Part shown: in pieces, positions 9,079 through 18,797 of the stretch
Layout: each line of letters opens with the position of its first letter
Position numbering within the stretch: position 1 is the stretch's first letter
The notes under the pieces: model-generated
Databases searched by the model: none
The model's input: the letters and a program-made list of their open reading frames with translations, nothing else
What the model was told of the DNA's origin: nothing
Translations under genes and position numbers: made by a program
Assembly (NCBI RefSeq): GCF_001049755.1
Contig: NZ_CVLB01000001.1
Span: 1,258,995-1,322,994, forward strand
Direction of reading: 5' to 3'
DNA length: 64,000 nucleotides
Origin: Brachyspira suanatina
Lineage (GTDB): Bacteria > Spirochaetota > Brachyspiria > Brachyspirales > Brachyspiraceae

Positions 9079-10129
9079 ATTTTAAAAATATTATATCATC
9101 AGTATTAAATGATAAATTTATTTCTTTTCCAAGTTCATAATCATTTTTATATTTATCTTTATCTAATCTCCAAGTTATTTGATTTTCACTGTTATGAGGT
9201 ACTAAAGTTATAATATAAGAAAACATATCTTCAGTAATATTTGTTATTTTTGATTTTATATATGTATCATTTTTTTTATTATCATCATAGTCAAAAAAAG
9301 AATAAGGACGCATTCCAATATAGTTGGCATTTTCTATATTTTCTAAATTATTATTTTTGATTTCTAAAATGATATTCCAATCAATGCATTCTATTTTTTT
9401 ATTTTCTAATATTTTTATTTTTGAGAAATTTTTATATCCTGTAAGAAGTGCAGAGAAATAAGTTTTAGGATTTTCAAAAAGATTATATTTAGAATCTATT
9501 ATATCGAATTTACCTTTATTAATTATTCCTATATTATCTGATAATCTATATACTTCATCTCTGTTATGCGATACGAATAGAGTAGTGCCGTTAAATTCTT
9601 TTATAGTTGATAGTATAAATTTTTCTAGTTCCCATTTTATATGATAGTCTAAAGCACTTAAAGGTTCATCAAGCATTAATATATTCGGAGATGATACAAA
9701 TATCCTTGCTAATGCAGTTCTTTGCTGTTCTCCTCCAGATATTTCTCTTGGTCTTTTATTTTTTATATGATTTATAAAAAACTTTTTCATGATATATTCA
9801 ATATCAATGTTGCTTTTTTTATCTCTTATACCGCATTTAATATTTTCTTCAACAGTCATATTTGGAAATAAAGCGTAATTTTGAAATAAAAAACCTACAT
9901 TTCTTTTTTGAGGCTTTATATTAATATGCTTCTTAGAATCATAGAAAACATTCCCATTGCATTCTATATATCCGCTGTCTGGTTTTTCGATTCCTGCTAT
10001 GCATTTCAAAGCCATACTTTTGCCGCTGCCTGAAGCTCCTAAAATAGAAAATACTCCGCTTTTTACTTCAAACTGTAAATCTAAATCAAAATTAGACAGC
10101 TTCTTTTTTATATCAACTATTAAACCCAA
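9077..10129 (-). CDS. modC: Molybdate ABC transporter ATPase ModC
   Basis: Powers molybdate (or tungstate) import. Walker A GASGSGKS, Q-loop region FLFQNYALFPNMTV, signature ISGGEQQR, Walker B LMLDEPLSALD and switch His in FVSHNRDE are all present in the first 220 residues. The C-terminal 130 residues are the place of the molybdate-binding TOBE/MOP regulatory domain, which is only weakly conserved here. It lies 18 bp after modB on the same strand. Confidence 0.88.
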   Translation of the reverse strand: MGLIVDIKKKLSNFDLDLQFEVKSGVFSILGASGSGKSMALKCIAGIEKPDSGYIECNGNVFYDSKKHINIKPQKRNVGFLFQNYALFPNMTVEENIKCGIRDKKSNIDIEYIMKKFFINHIKNKRPREISGGEQQRTALARIFVSSPNILMLDEPLSALDYHIKWELEKFILSTIKEFNGTTLFVSHNRDEVYRLSDNIGIINKGKFDIIDSKYNLFENPKTYFSALLTGYKNFSKIKILENKKIECIDWNIILEIKNNNLENIENANYIGMRPYSFFDYDDNKKNDTYIKSKITNITEDMFSYIITLVPHNSENQITWRLDKDKYKNDYELGKEINLSFNTDDIIFLK

Positions 10130-10147
10130 TATTAAACCTCATAATTT

Positions 10148-10816
10148 TTATAATCTCTTTTTTATAGTATCAGAAAGAGGAAGTATAACATTCATCATCA
10201 TTATACTTACAAATGATATTAATACAATTACCATAACCCATTTAAAAGCTAATTCTCTATCTCCAGCCTGAACAGCTGTATATACGGCTAATGACATTGT
10301 TTGAGTTTTATTTGGTATATTTCCTGCTATCATTATAGTTGCACCAAACTCGCCCAAAGCTCTAGTAAATGATAGTATAGTTCCTCCTAGTATGGAATGC
10401 CAAGTGTTTGGAAGTATTACTCTCCAAAATATCCAATTTTCTGATTTTCCTAATGTTCTTGCTGCATTGATTATATTTTTATCTATTTGCTCGAATGCTC
10501 CTTTTGAAGTTCTATACATTAGCGGAAATGATACTATAAATGAAGCTAATACTGCACCTCTTAATGTAAATACAAAAGGAAATCCTAATTTATCGACTAT
10601 GCCTCCTATAAAAGAGTTTCTTCCAAAAAATAATAAAAGAAAAAATCCAACTACTGTAGGAGGAAGTACAAGAGGAAGTGTGAATATTATATCAAATAGA
10701 GATGAGAATTTTTTGATTTTTACCACTATAATAGCGGCATATATTCCTACAAAAAAAGTTATTATTGTAGAATATAATGCCGTTTTTATAGAAAGTATTA
10801 ATGGAGAATATTCCAT
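10148..10816 (-). CDS. modB: Molybdate ABC transporter permease ModB
   Basis: A 222-residue inner-membrane permease with about five helices and the coupling motif EQIDKNIINAARTLGKSENW, then RALGEFGATIMIAGN, both typical of ModB/CysT permeases. It follows modA by only 4 bp and precedes modC. The full modABC set is therefore complete and intact. Confidence 0.92.
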   Translation of the reverse strand: MEYSPLILSIKTALYSTIITFFVGIYAAIIVVKIKKFSSLFDIIFTLPLVLPPTVVGFFLLLFFGRNSFIGGIVDKLGFPFVFTLRGAVLASFIVSFPLMYRTSKGAFEQIDKNIINAARTLGKSENWIFWRVILPNTWHSILGGTILSFTRALGEFGATIMIAGNIPNKTQTMSLAVYTAVQAGDRELAFKWVMVIVLISFVSIMMMNVILPLSDTIKKRL

Positions 10817-10820
10817 AATC

Positions 10821-11612
10821 TTATTTAATTACAGTAAATCCATAGTTTTTAAATATTTCAGCAGCTTTATCATTAGATATATAATCTATAAATTTTTTAG
10901 CTTCTTCTTTATTTGCTGAAGATTTTATTGTTGCTATAGGATAAATAACTTTTTTATGAGTACCTTCAGGAGCTTCCGCTATTATATTAATGTCATTTGC
11001 TATTTGAGCATCAGTAGCATAAACTATACCGCAATCAACTTCTCCAGTGCGAACCCAAGAAAGTACATTTCTAACATCAGAACCATAAACAGCTTTTTGT
11101 TTAACTGTATCTAATATAGATAAATTACTTAATATTTCTTCAGAATACTGTCCTACAGGTACGCTTTTTGGCTCTCCTAATCCTATTTTAGTAACATTGG
11201 CATTTGTCATATCTGTGAATGATTTTATATTTAAAGTTGAATTTGTTGGAGATATTAACACAACTTTATTTTCAAGCAAGTCTTTTCTTGTATCAGTGTC
11301 AATTAAATCTTTTTCCTGTAATGCATCCATTTGTTTTTGAGCAGCAGAAAAGAAAATATCAGCAGGTGATCCGGCTTCTATTTGCGTTTGTAATGCTCCG
11401 GATGAAGCAAAAGAGAATGTAACAGTTGTTCCTGTTTCAGTTTTATAGTTATTAGCTAATTCTGTAAGTACATCTGTTAAGCTTGCTGCAGCTAATACTA
11501 ATATTTCTTTATTTTTTGTATTAGTTTGTGATGCATTATCCGCAGTATTTGAAGAACCGCATGATACAAATAAATAAGATATTAATAAAGTTATAAATAT
11601 TATTTTTTTCAT
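10821..11612 (-). CDS. modA: Molybdate-binding lipoprotein ModA
   Basis: The periplasmic molybdate-binding protein. The signal peptide has a lipobox with Cys18 (LFVSC). Family motifs LVLAAASLTDVLTELA (about 42-57), FSFASSGALQTQIEAGSPADIFFSA and VRTGEVDCGIVYATDA are clear; the Ser residues in the first two bind the oxyanion. A good ribosome binding site (AAGGGG) precedes the ATG. It is the first transport gene after mog, 55 bp downstream of it in transcription order. Confidence 0.93.
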   Translation of the reverse strand: MKKIIFITLLISYLFVSCGSSNTADNASQTNTKNKEILVLAAASLTDVLTELANNYKTETGTTVTFSFASSGALQTQIEAGSPADIFFSAAQKQMDALQEKDLIDTDTRKDLLENKVVLISPTNSTLNIKSFTDMTNANVTKIGLGEPKSVPVGQYSEEILSNLSILDTVKQKAVYGSDVRNVLSWVRTGEVDCGIVYATDAQIANDINIIAEAPEGTHKKVIYPIATIKSSANKEEAKKFIDYISNDKAAEIFKNYGFTVIK

Positions 11613-11667
11613 AGTACAGTAACCCCTTTGAATTTATTTTGTTTTTATATATGCTTTATAAAAATCT

Positions 11668-12144
11668 TTAATGTCCTTCACCTTTCATCATACTAATAAT
11701 ATGTTCTAGTAAAGGAATCATTAAATTAGTACAATATTCAGCACCTTTTTTGCTTCCAGGAAAATTAACTACAAATACATTATCATTAATTCCAGCATAA
11801 CCTCTTGAAAGAGTTGCAAATATTGTCTCTTTTATAGATTCTTGCCTTATATAATCTGATATTCCTCTAACTTCCTTTTTACAAAATGCCTCTGTAGCTT
11901 CAGGCGTTACATCTCTTTGAGATAAGCCTGTTCCTCCTGTGGTTATTATAATATCAAATTTATTTTTGTTTTCAATTAAAGTATTTAATATGGTATCATA
12001 TTCATCTGGTATTATGACTTTTTCAATATTTGTAATTTTTTCTTTTAGATTATCTTCAAGAGTTTTTACTATAACAGCACCTGATTTATCTTCATAAATG
12101 CCTTTAAAAGCTCTGTCAGATACAGTAATAACAAGTATCTTCAA
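11668..12144 (-). CDS. MogA/MoaB-family molybdopterin adenylyltransferase
   Basis: Adenylates molybdopterin before metal insertion by MoeA. The molybdopterin-binding fold is shown by TVSDRAFKG (about 7-15), the TTGGTGLSQRDVTPEA block (about 68-83) and NFPGSKKG (about 130-137). At 158 residues it has normal MogA/MoaB length. It overlaps the upstream MOSC gene by 29 bp, so the two are probably translationally coupled. MogA and MoaB are hard to tell apart by eye, so no symbol is given. Confidence 0.88.
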   Translation of the reverse strand: MKILVITVSDRAFKGIYEDKSGAVIVKTLEDNLKEKITNIEKVIIPDEYDTILNTLIENKNKFDIIITTGGTGLSQRDVTPEATEAFCKKEVRGISDYIRQESIKETIFATLSRGYAGINDNVFVVNFPGSKKGAEYCTNLMIPLLEHIISMMKGEGH

Positions 12145-12565
12145 GTTTTATTTCCCCGCCTTTAATAACTCTTACAAATATACCCTTTTTAGGCATAATA
12201 CAGTCGCCTACTAATTGCTTTATATCGCAGCCATGATGGCATGCCTTTCCTATTTTAGAAACTTCTACTATAGTATCACCTATATACATTTTTGTTCCTA
12301 TAGGAAGTTTATAAAGCTCAACATCTTTTGTTGTTATATTTTCAGCAAAATCACCCGGTTTGAGATTGGCTTTCATTTTATCATTAGTGTATTCTATATC
12401 TTCAATAGCAAGTAAAGAAACTTGTCTGTCTTTCAATTTATTAAAATGGGCATCATTAAGAACACCTTTATCTTCTACTAGAGTGATACTCTCTACAGGA
12501 GTTTTCACTGTACCTGTATCTTTTGATATGTTTAATGAGATTAATTTGAAATATTTCTTTTCCAT
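12116..12565 (-). CDS. MOSC-domain protein
   Basis: A stand-alone MOSC domain of 149 residues, the sulfur-carrier-like domain of molybdenum cofactor sulfurases. It shows the usual LKPGDFAENITT block (about 72-83), VSKIGKACHHGC with the conserved Cys (about 107-118), and GIFVRVIKGGEI near the end. It begins the minus-strand molybdenum operon and overlaps mog. Small MOSC proteins of this type commonly sit beside mog/moaB. The exact reaction is not established. Confidence 0.85.
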   Translation of the reverse strand: MEKKYFKLISLNISKDTGTVKTPVESITLVEDKGVLNDAHFNKLKDRQVSLLAIEDIEYTNDKMKANLKPGDFAENITTKDVELYKLPIGTKMYIGDTIVEVSKIGKACHHGCDIKQLVGDCIMPKKGIFVRVIKGGEIKLEDTCYYCI

Positions 12566-12727
12566 AATGCAATTCTAATTTTAGATTAAAAAACTATTAT
12601 TATTTAGAAGTTTATACAAAAAACAAAAATATTCAATATAAAGATAATTTTTTTTTAGAATTTTATTTAAAAATTACAAAAAATTTATTATAATATTATT
12701 TGAAACTACTTTTAATGGGAAATTAAA

Positions 12728-13588
12728 ATGAATAATAAGCAAATATTAGATAAAGCTTTGGAACTTATAAATAATAATATAGAAGCAGAACTAATAAAAA
12801 TACTCAAAATATCAGGCTCTGCTCCAAGAACATTAGATGCATTTATGATAGTTTATAAAGAAGATGATAAACAAAAAAATGTTGGTACTATAGGCGGAGG
12901 TTTATTGGAGTTTGAAGCTTTAAAAGATGCTTATTTATTTTTAGATAACAAAGAAAGTTCTATTAAAAAATATAATTTAACTCCTCAGGAAGCAGGCGGA
13001 ATCGGTATGGTATGCGGAGGAAGTGCTGAGATGTCATTTGTATATTTAAATGATAATAAAGATATGATAAGTAATTTGAAAAAAGAAATTGAAGATAAAG
13101 AAAGTAATGTTTATATATTCGGCGGCGGACATGTATCCTATGATTTGGTTGAAGTTTTGTATAAAATAGGTTTTAATTGCATTGTTATAGATGATAGGGA
13201 AGAGTTTGCCAATAAAGACAGATTTCATAATGCTAGTAAAATAATAGTAAAAAATTATGAAAATGTTTTTGATAAAATAACTATTACTGATAAAGATTAT
13301 ATAGTAATAGTTACGGGAGGACATTCTCATGATTATATAGTTGAAAGAAATGCTTTGAAAACTAATGCATTATATATTGGAATGATAGGAAGTAAAAACA
13401 AAATAAAAACATTGCATGACAGATTAAAAAGTGAAGAAAATTATACTGATGAAATGATAGCAAGAGTGCATGCTCCAATAGGAATAGCAATAGGGGCAGA
13501 GAGTACTGAAGAAATAGCAATAAGTATAGCAGCGGAACTTATACTTATAAGGGCAAAAGCAGAAAATAGAAGAAAGATAAAAAATTAA
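12728..13588 (+). CDS. XdhC/CoxI-family molybdenum hydroxylase maturation protein
   Basis: XdhC proteins help sulfurate the molybdenum cofactor and deliver it to xanthine dehydrogenase-type enzymes. The N-terminal XdhC/CoxI domain has GTIGGGLLEFEA and GMVCGGSAEMSF. The C-terminal Rossmann domain has IFGGGHVSYDL (about 129-139), VIDDREEFAN, and a C-terminal HAPIGIAIGAES stretch. At 286 residues it is full length. It heads the plus-strand operon with moeA, moaA and moaC, divergent from the MOSC operon. The target hydroxylase is not in the window. Confidence 0.88.
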   Translation: MNNKQILDKALELINNNIEAELIKILKISGSAPRTLDAFMIVYKEDDKQKNVGTIGGGLLEFEALKDAYLFLDNKESSIKKYNLTPQEAGGIGMVCGGSAEMSFVYLNDNKDMISNLKKEIEDKESNVYIFGGGHVSYDLVEVLYKIGFNCIVIDDREEFANKDRFHNASKIIVKNYENVFDKITITDKDYIVIVTGGHSHDYIVERNALKTNALYIGMIGSKNKIKTLHDRLKSEENYTDEMIARVHAPIGIAIGAESTEEIAISIAAELILIRAKAENRRKIKN

Positions 13589-13783
13589 TTTATTATAAAT
13601 TACAATATTATTCGGAAAGTATAAACTATAAAATATAAGTATTCAATAATTGTAGACATTTACTATTTATAAGTGATTTTACTGCAATTAAAAAAAATTT
13701 AAATATAATTTTTATTATATTATATTTTTAGAACTGTAACTTTATAAAATTAATAAATATATATTGCAATAATAGGAGTTTTT

Positions 13784-15004
13784 ATGGCTAGAACTTTTTT
13801 ACATCCGAATGAAGCTTTGGAATTGGTATTAAAAAATTCTGAAGATTATGGTAATGAAAAAATATCAGTGCTTGATTCTTATAACAGAGTTTTGGTTGAT
13901 GATGTTCATGCTTTGAATGATGATCCTCCTTTTAGTAAATCTTCTATGGACGGATATGCTTATAAAAAAGAAGATGAAAATAAAAATAGTTATGTTTTAA
14001 TTGAAGATAAAATTATATATGCAGGACTTTGCGATAAAATTGAAGTTAAAAGCGGGGAATGTGTAAAAATAATGACAGGTGCTATGATTCCTGAAAATTG
14101 CGATGCAGTTCATAGAGTAGAGTGGGTAGAAGAAAAAAAAGAAAAAAAAGAAAATGGCAAAACAATTATAAATTTCACTAAAAAAGAAATAACTAATAAT
14201 GTAATAAAAAAAGGCAATAATAAAAAATCCGGAGATAAAATATTAGATAAAAAAATACTTTTGCCTAAAGATGTTGCTATACTTTCAGGATTTGGTTATT
14301 CTAATATAGAAGTAAAGAAGAAAATAAATACTGCTGTAATATCTACAGGTAATGAAATAGCAAATATAGGAGAAAGTTTAAAAGAAGGACAGATATACGA
14401 TGCTAATGCCCCAATGCTTGTTGCTAGAACTTCAGCTTTATCCTGCAGTAGTAAATTTTATGGAAAAGTAAATGATGATGAAAAAGAGATAAAAGAAATA
14501 TTATATAAGGCATTAGAAGAAAATGATATTGTTCTTATAAGCGGCGGAGTGTCTATGGGAGATTTTGATTATGTTCATAAAGAGTTATTAGAGCTTGGAG
14601 TTAATCAAATATTTCATGGTGTTGCTATGAAGCCTGGAAAACCTTTGTTCTTTGGTAAATTAGGTAAAAAGGCAGTGTTTGCTTTACCTGGTAATACAGT
14701 TTCTTCTTTTATGACTTTTGAAATAATGGTTAAACCTTATATATTAAATTGTTTAGGTGTTAATTATGATACTAATTATATAAAGGCTGTAATTAGTGAA
14801 GACTTTAAAAGAAAAGACACAGAAAGACTAGAGTATATACCTGTTCATTTGTTTTTTGATGATACAAGATTATTAGTTAAACTTATAAAATATAATAATT
14901 CTTCTATGATATCATCATTTTCTGAAGCTAATGGTATATTAAAAATAGATATTGGAATTTCTGATATTGTCAAGGGAAGTATAGTTGATGTTAGATTCCT
15001 TTAA
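13784..15004 (+). CDS. moeA: Molybdopterin molybdenumtransferase MoeA
   Basis: Inserts molybdate into adenylated molybdopterin. MoeA hallmarks are visible: DDPPFSKSSMDGYA (about 45-58), MTGAMIPENCDAV, STGNEI and the SGGVSMGDFDYV block, then KPGKPLFFG and ALPGNTVSSF. The 406-residue length is standard. Between domains it carries a lysine-rich stretch (about 113-160). Its end overlaps the moaA start by 17 bp, implying coupling. Whether it handles molybdenum only cannot be seen. Confidence 0.92.
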   Translation: MARTFLHPNEALELVLKNSEDYGNEKISVLDSYNRVLVDDVHALNDDPPFSKSSMDGYAYKKEDENKNSYVLIEDKIIYAGLCDKIEVKSGECVKIMTGAMIPENCDAVHRVEWVEEKKEKKENGKTIINFTKKEITNNVIKKGNNKKSGDKILDKKILLPKDVAILSGFGYSNIEVKKKINTAVISTGNEIANIGESLKEGQIYDANAPMLVARTSALSCSSKFYGKVNDDEKEIKEILYKALEENDIVLISGGVSMGDFDYVHKELLELGVNQIFHGVAMKPGKPLFFGKLGKKAVFALPGNTVSSFMTFEIMVKPYILNCLGVNYDTNYIKAVISEDFKRKDTERLEYIPVHLFFDDTRLLVKLIKYNNSSMISSFSEANGILKIDIGISDIVKGSIVDVRFL

Positions 15005-15785
15005 TAGAGAAATAAATTATATACGAGTTTCTGTTACCGACAGATGCAATTTAAGATGTGTATATTGTATGCCTGAAGACGGTATTATAAAAAAAACACA
15101 TAGTCAAATTTTAAGCTATGAACAAATATACAATGTAGTTAAAGAGGCTTCTGAATTAGGAGTAAAAAAGGTTAGAATAACAGGAGGCGAGCCTTTAGTA
15201 AGAAAGAATATTGATGAGCTTGTATCTATGATTAGAACTATAGATAAAGTAGAGATAATAGCTATGACTACTAATGCAGTTTTTCTTGGCAGTATAGCAG
15301 AGAAATTAAAAAATGCAGGGCTTGATTCAATAAATATATCCCTTGATACTTTAGACAGTGAAAGATATAAATATATTACTAGAGGCGGAAGTATATACGA
15401 TGCTATGAAAGGAATAAAAAAAGCTTCTGAATTAGGCTTTCAATTAAAGATTAATGTTGTTGTTTATGATGACAAAAGCAGAGAAGAATTGCCATTATTA
15501 AAAAAATATGCTGAGAGTATAAATGCTAAACTTCAAACTATTGAGTATTATAATCTTAATAGTCAAAAAAAAGATTCTATAGATTATGACAGACCTGCTA
15601 GATGTAAATACTGCAATAGAATAAGATTATTATCTGACGGATATTTACTCAGCTGTTTGCATAGCAATATAAAATTTAAAGTTGATTTTGATGATATTAG
15701 AGGCTCTATAATAAAATGTATTGAAGGAAAGCCTGAAAATGGTGCTTATAGTGATGCTGAATCATTAAGTATGATAGGCGGTTAA
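14988..15785 (+). CDS. moaA: GTP 3',8-cyclase MoaA, compact form
   Basis: The radical-SAM enzyme that begins molybdenum cofactor synthesis from GTP. The SAM cluster motif is DRCNLRCVYC (CX3CX2C). The second cluster motif CKYCNRIRLLSDGYLLSC is CX2CX13C, including the two Arg residues that bind GTP, and the C-terminal GG is present. TGGEPLVRKN binds SAM. The ATG at 14988 is chosen over the TTG immediately before it. At 265 residues it is about 60 shorter than usual; the missing part lies between the barrel and the second cluster. All catalytic residues that I can place remain. Confidence 0.88.
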   Translation: MLDSFNREINYIRVSVTDRCNLRCVYCMPEDGIIKKTHSQILSYEQIYNVVKEASELGVKKVRITGGEPLVRKNIDELVSMIRTIDKVEIIAMTTNAVFLGSIAEKLKNAGLDSINISLDTLDSERYKYITRGGSIYDAMKGIKKASELGFQLKINVVVYDDKSREELPLLKKYAESINAKLQTIEYYNLNSQKKDSIDYDRPARCKYCNRIRLLSDGYLLSCLHSNIKFKVDFDDIRGSIIKCIEGKPENGAYSDAESLSMIGG

Positions 15786-15809
15786 TTAAATAAAAATTGA
15801 GGTTATAAA

Positions 15810-16259
15810 ATGAATGATAAGTTAACACATATAGACGAAAGCGGTAATGCCAATATGGTTGATGTTGGAGATAAAGATATTGTAAAAAGAACTGCAGAAG
15901 CTACAGGAAAAATATATTTATCAAAAGAGACACTAAAATTGATAGAAGAAAATAATATAAAGAAAGGTGATGTCATATCTGTTGCTAGGATTGCAGGAAT
16001 AATGGGAGCAAAACATACTTCTGAGCTTATACCTTTATGTCATAATATCAATATAGAAAAGGTATCTTTATACTTTACTTTAGAAGAAGACGGAATAGTT
16101 ATAAAATCTTATTGCCGATGCAGTTATAAAACAGGTATAGAGATGGAAGCTTTAACAGCAGTTAGTGTTGCTGCTCTTACAATATGGGATATGTGCAAAG
16201 CTGTTGATAAGAATATGAGAATATCTGATATTACTTTATTATCAAAAACTAAAAGTTAA
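15810..16259 (+). CDS. moaC: Cyclic pyranopterin monophosphate synthase MoaC
   Basis: Works with MoaA to make cyclic pyranopterin monophosphate. The N-terminal MVDVGDKDIVKRTAEATG, GAKHTSELIPLCHNI (about 70-84), and TGIEMEALTAVSVAALTIWD followed by MCKAVDK are all diagnostic, and the catalytic Asp and Lys of this last block are kept. The protein ends SKTKS, without the more common KSGG end. It lies 24 bp after moaA and closes the operon; moaD, moaE and moeB are not here. Confidence 0.93.
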   Translation: MNDKLTHIDESGNANMVDVGDKDIVKRTAEATGKIYLSKETLKLIEENNIKKGDVISVARIAGIMGAKHTSELIPLCHNINIEKVSLYFTLEEDGIVIKSYCRCSYKTGIEMEALTAVSVAALTIWDMCKAVDKNMRISDITLLSKTKS

Positions 16260-16359
16260 AATTATGAAGAATTCCTAACTGTAAACTATGAAATGAGTTA
16301 ATTACTGATTCTTTATATTCTCTATCAGTATAATAATTTGAAAATTGATTAAAAGCATA

Positions 16360-16569
16360 TTATATTTTAGCTAATATGCTAAAACCAATACCATTTTCAA
16401 AATATGATCTATATTCAAGTTGAGCAGTAATTCCGTTATTTATACCTACATTCACTTCATATTTTTCATCGCTATTTACAATAGGTATGCCTATAGAAAT
16501 TAAAAGTGGGATATTTGCTGCTACCTCAAAACCACTAGCTGCAAATGCAGAAGCACTAATTAATAACAT
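16360..16569 (-). pseudogene. Remnant of an outer-membrane beta-barrel-like gene
   Basis: The 69-codon frame starts inside a signal peptide (LLISASAFAA) and lacks the usual Lys-rich beginning. An ATG 13 bp upstream is out of frame across a run of eight A on the plus strand (16571-16578), which suggests a slippage frameshift. The mature start SGFEVAANIPLLISIGI resembles the intact protein at 23851-24522 (GGFEAIVNVPLGMGITVI), and both continue with a GINNGITAQL / GGIEANLGYM stretch. The reading frame ends after about one quarter of that protein's length. It is probably a truncated copy of the same family, though a small expressed protein cannot be excluded. Confidence 0.5.
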
Positions 16570-16740
16570 TAAAAAAAATCATAATATTAATTCTTAATTA
16601 TTTTATATTAAATATTAGTATATATAATAATATTTTTTTAACATTAATGATTATTTTTTGTAAATAATTATTTATATAGATTTATCTATTATATATACTT
16701 ATTAAAGTAAGGATATATAATAGATAAAGAATATTTTTTA

Positions 16741-18573
16741 TTAATTGAAATGGAAATAAGAAACTTGATCAACTATATTATTAGATTTATCAAGTACATC
16801 TTTACTTGCATTTGCTCCATCACTAGCTATTTTAGAAGTGTCCTGAGTTATTCTATTAATTTCTATAACAGCAGTATTGATTTGTGATAGGCTATTTTCT
16901 TCTTCTATGATAGCACTTGATATTTCTGTTAATAATGTTAGTACATCATTAACAGATGTTTCTATTTGATTAAGTATATATGATGAAGCCTGAACAGATG
17001 CACTTCCATTCTGTATTTTTTCAATAGTTTCATTAGCTATTGCAGTAATATCTTTGGCAGCATTTCCAACATTTATGGCAAGATTTCTTACTTCGCTTGC
17101 AACTACAGCAAATCCTTTTCCTTGATCTCCAGCTCTTGCAGCTTCAACAGATGCATTCAAAGCTAATATATTAGTTTGGAAAGCTATTGATTCTATTATT
17201 TTTGTTATGTCTGAAATCTTTTTACTAGCCTCGGATATTAAAGCCATATTTTCTGATGTAGCATTTATAGCATTTACTCCGTTTCTTGTAGCATCTGATA
17301 CTTTTTCACTCATATTTTTTGCGTTTCCTGCATTTTCAGCAGTTTCTTTTAATGATGAAAATACAAATTCTACGGATCTAGTTAATTCTTCCAAAGAACT
17401 AGCCTGTGATGTAGATCTGTCAGATAAGTCTATACTGCCATTTGTAATAATATTAACAGAGCTATTAATTCCATTTATATTATCTTTCATGCTGTAAATA
17501 ATATCACCGAGTTTATTTTGCATATCATTAAGAGCTCTTATTACATCACCAGTTTGATCTTTTTTATTTAATTCTTTTTCATCAAAATGAGTATTGAAAT
17601 TACCTTTTGACATAGATTTTATTATAGAAATCGTATTATCCAATGTGTTTGATATAGGTTTTGCTATAACTATTACTAATGTAGCTTCTATTGCTGATAA
17701 TATTATAAATACAGATATTATTAGTATAAGTAATTTTAATAATGATGAATTTAATTCTTTATTATCTAAACTTACAATTATATTCCAATTACTATTTTTT
17801 ATTTTTGATGATATATATGATAATTTTTTATCTATCCAAGCGTAATTATTATTATTCATAATATCATTTTTGTATGGAGATATTTCTTTATTATTAAAAA
17901 TATTTTCTTTTAATATATAGTTTTCATTTTGATTATATATATACAATCCATCTTTATTTATAATATTTAAATTATAGTTATATTTTTTTGCTTCTTCTAA
18001 ACCTGAAGATATAATTTTAGAAAAATCTACATCTATTCCTACTACACCGCTGATTTGACCATTAACATATATAGTTTTTGAAAAAGTTACTACAATAGAT
18101 TTAGTAACAACATCTACATAAGGTTCAGATACTACTATTTCTCTTGAAGCTATAGCATTTTTATACCATTCTCTTGATGTTTGATCATAGTCGTTTGGCA
18201 GCTGCCCAACTGTATTTAATACTGTTCCTCCATCTTTATATGGTATTGTATCAGCATAAAATATATTTATTAAATCAGGCTCATTGTTTATAATATTTTT
18301 AAATACGTTTAATAAGTTATCCCTATTTACTTCCTTTTCTACATAAGAATAAAATATATTTATTTTTCCGTATAAAGAAGAAATATTATTTTCTATTTCC
18401 GATGAAATATTATATGTATTATATTTATTGGAATTTAAAAATCTTGTTTTATACTGAGGAAAATATGCAATATATATTGCTACACAAATTATAAATAATG
18501 CCGCCATATATGGTATTAAAAATTTAAATATTAAACTATTATTTCCAATACCGCTTTTATTATTACCCAACAT
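16741..18573 (-). CDS. Methyl-accepting chemotaxis protein with amino-acid-type dCache sensor
   Basis: A 610-residue inner-membrane chemoreceptor. Membrane segment 1 is at about residues 17-38; the periplasmic dCache domain at about 40-275; membrane segment 2 at about 281-305; HAMP at about 305-360; the signalling domain follows, with its hairpin tip in [19 protein letters not shown]. In the sensor, Tyr129, Arg134, Trp136, Tyr137 and Asp181 have the exact spacing of the Y-x4-R-x-WY...D signature known for amino-acid-binding dCache domains such as PctA. The ligand is thus probably an amino acid. It is monocistronic. The end SYFHFN directly follows the last helix, without a tether. Confidence 0.9.
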   Translation of the reverse strand: MLGNNKSGIGNNSLIFKFLIPYMAALFIICVAIYIAYFPQYKTRFLNSNKYNTYNISSEIENNISSLYGKINIFYSYVEKEVNRDNLLNVFKNIINNEPDLINIFYADTIPYKDGGTVLNTVGQLPNDYDQTSREWYKNAIASREIVVSEPYVDVVTKSIVVTFSKTIYVNGQISGVVGIDVDFSKIISSGLEEAKKYNYNLNIINKDGLYIYNQNENYILKENIFNNKEISPYKNDIMNNNNYAWIDKKLSYISSKIKNSNWNIIVSLDNKELNSSLLKLLILIISVFIILSAIEATLVIVIAKPISNTLDNTISIIKSMSKGNFNTHFDEKELNKKDQTGDVIRALNDMQNKLGDIIYSMKDNINGINSSVNIITNGSIDLSDRSTSQASSLEELTRSVEFVFSSLKETAENAGNAKNMSEKVSDATRNGVNAINATSENMALISEASKKISDITKIIESIAFQTNILALNASVEAARAGDQGKGFAVVASEVRNLAINVGNAAKDITAIANETIEKIQNGSASVQASSYILNQIETSVNDVLTLLTEISSAIIEEENSLSQINTAVIEINRITQDTSKIASDGANASKDVLDKSNNIVDQVSYFHFN

Positions 18574-18740
18574 AAATACAACCTCTCTAATTAAATTGAA
18601 AACAAATAAAAATTTTTTTTAAAACTATATTAATATACCTTATTATATAAAAATAGCAAATAGTATATTAAAAAAAATAGTATTTGATTAAATATATAAA
18701 TTAGTAGTATTTATTAATAATAATTTTAAGTAATATATTA

Positions 18741-18769
18741 TTGACTGAAATTTTATGCTATGATAAAAT
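18741..18769 (+). promoter_or_regulatory. Sigma-70 promoter for oppA-like gene
   Basis: TTGACT (18741-18746), a 17-nt spacer and TAAAAT (18764-18769). Transcription would start near 18776, which excludes the upstream in-frame TTG at 18741 as start codon and supports the ATG at 18798. Confidence 0.55.
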
Positions 18770-18797
18770 ATATCAACTATTTTTGGGAGTTTTATTT

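Noticed and set aside
10392-10919. Antisense open frame over modB and modA
   Set aside because: It is the shadow of two well-supported genes and shows no domain.
12566-12727. Molybdenum cofactor riboswitch between the divergent operons
   Set aside because: The 162 bp are AT-rich with no conserved core or notable stem.
16741-16760. CheR tether at the end of the first chemoreceptor (SYFHFN)
   Set aside because: The residues follow the last signalling helix directly, with no flexible linker, so the aromatic spacing is likely coincidental.
18550-18720. Sigma-28 promoter before the chemoreceptor at 16741-18573
   Set aside because: No TTATCGGC-like complement was found upstream of its start.
18741-18797. 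Upstream TTG as start codon of the oppA-like gene
   Set aside because: It coincides with the -35 box, lacks a ribosome binding site, and the lipoprotein signal peptide begins at the ATG at 18798.
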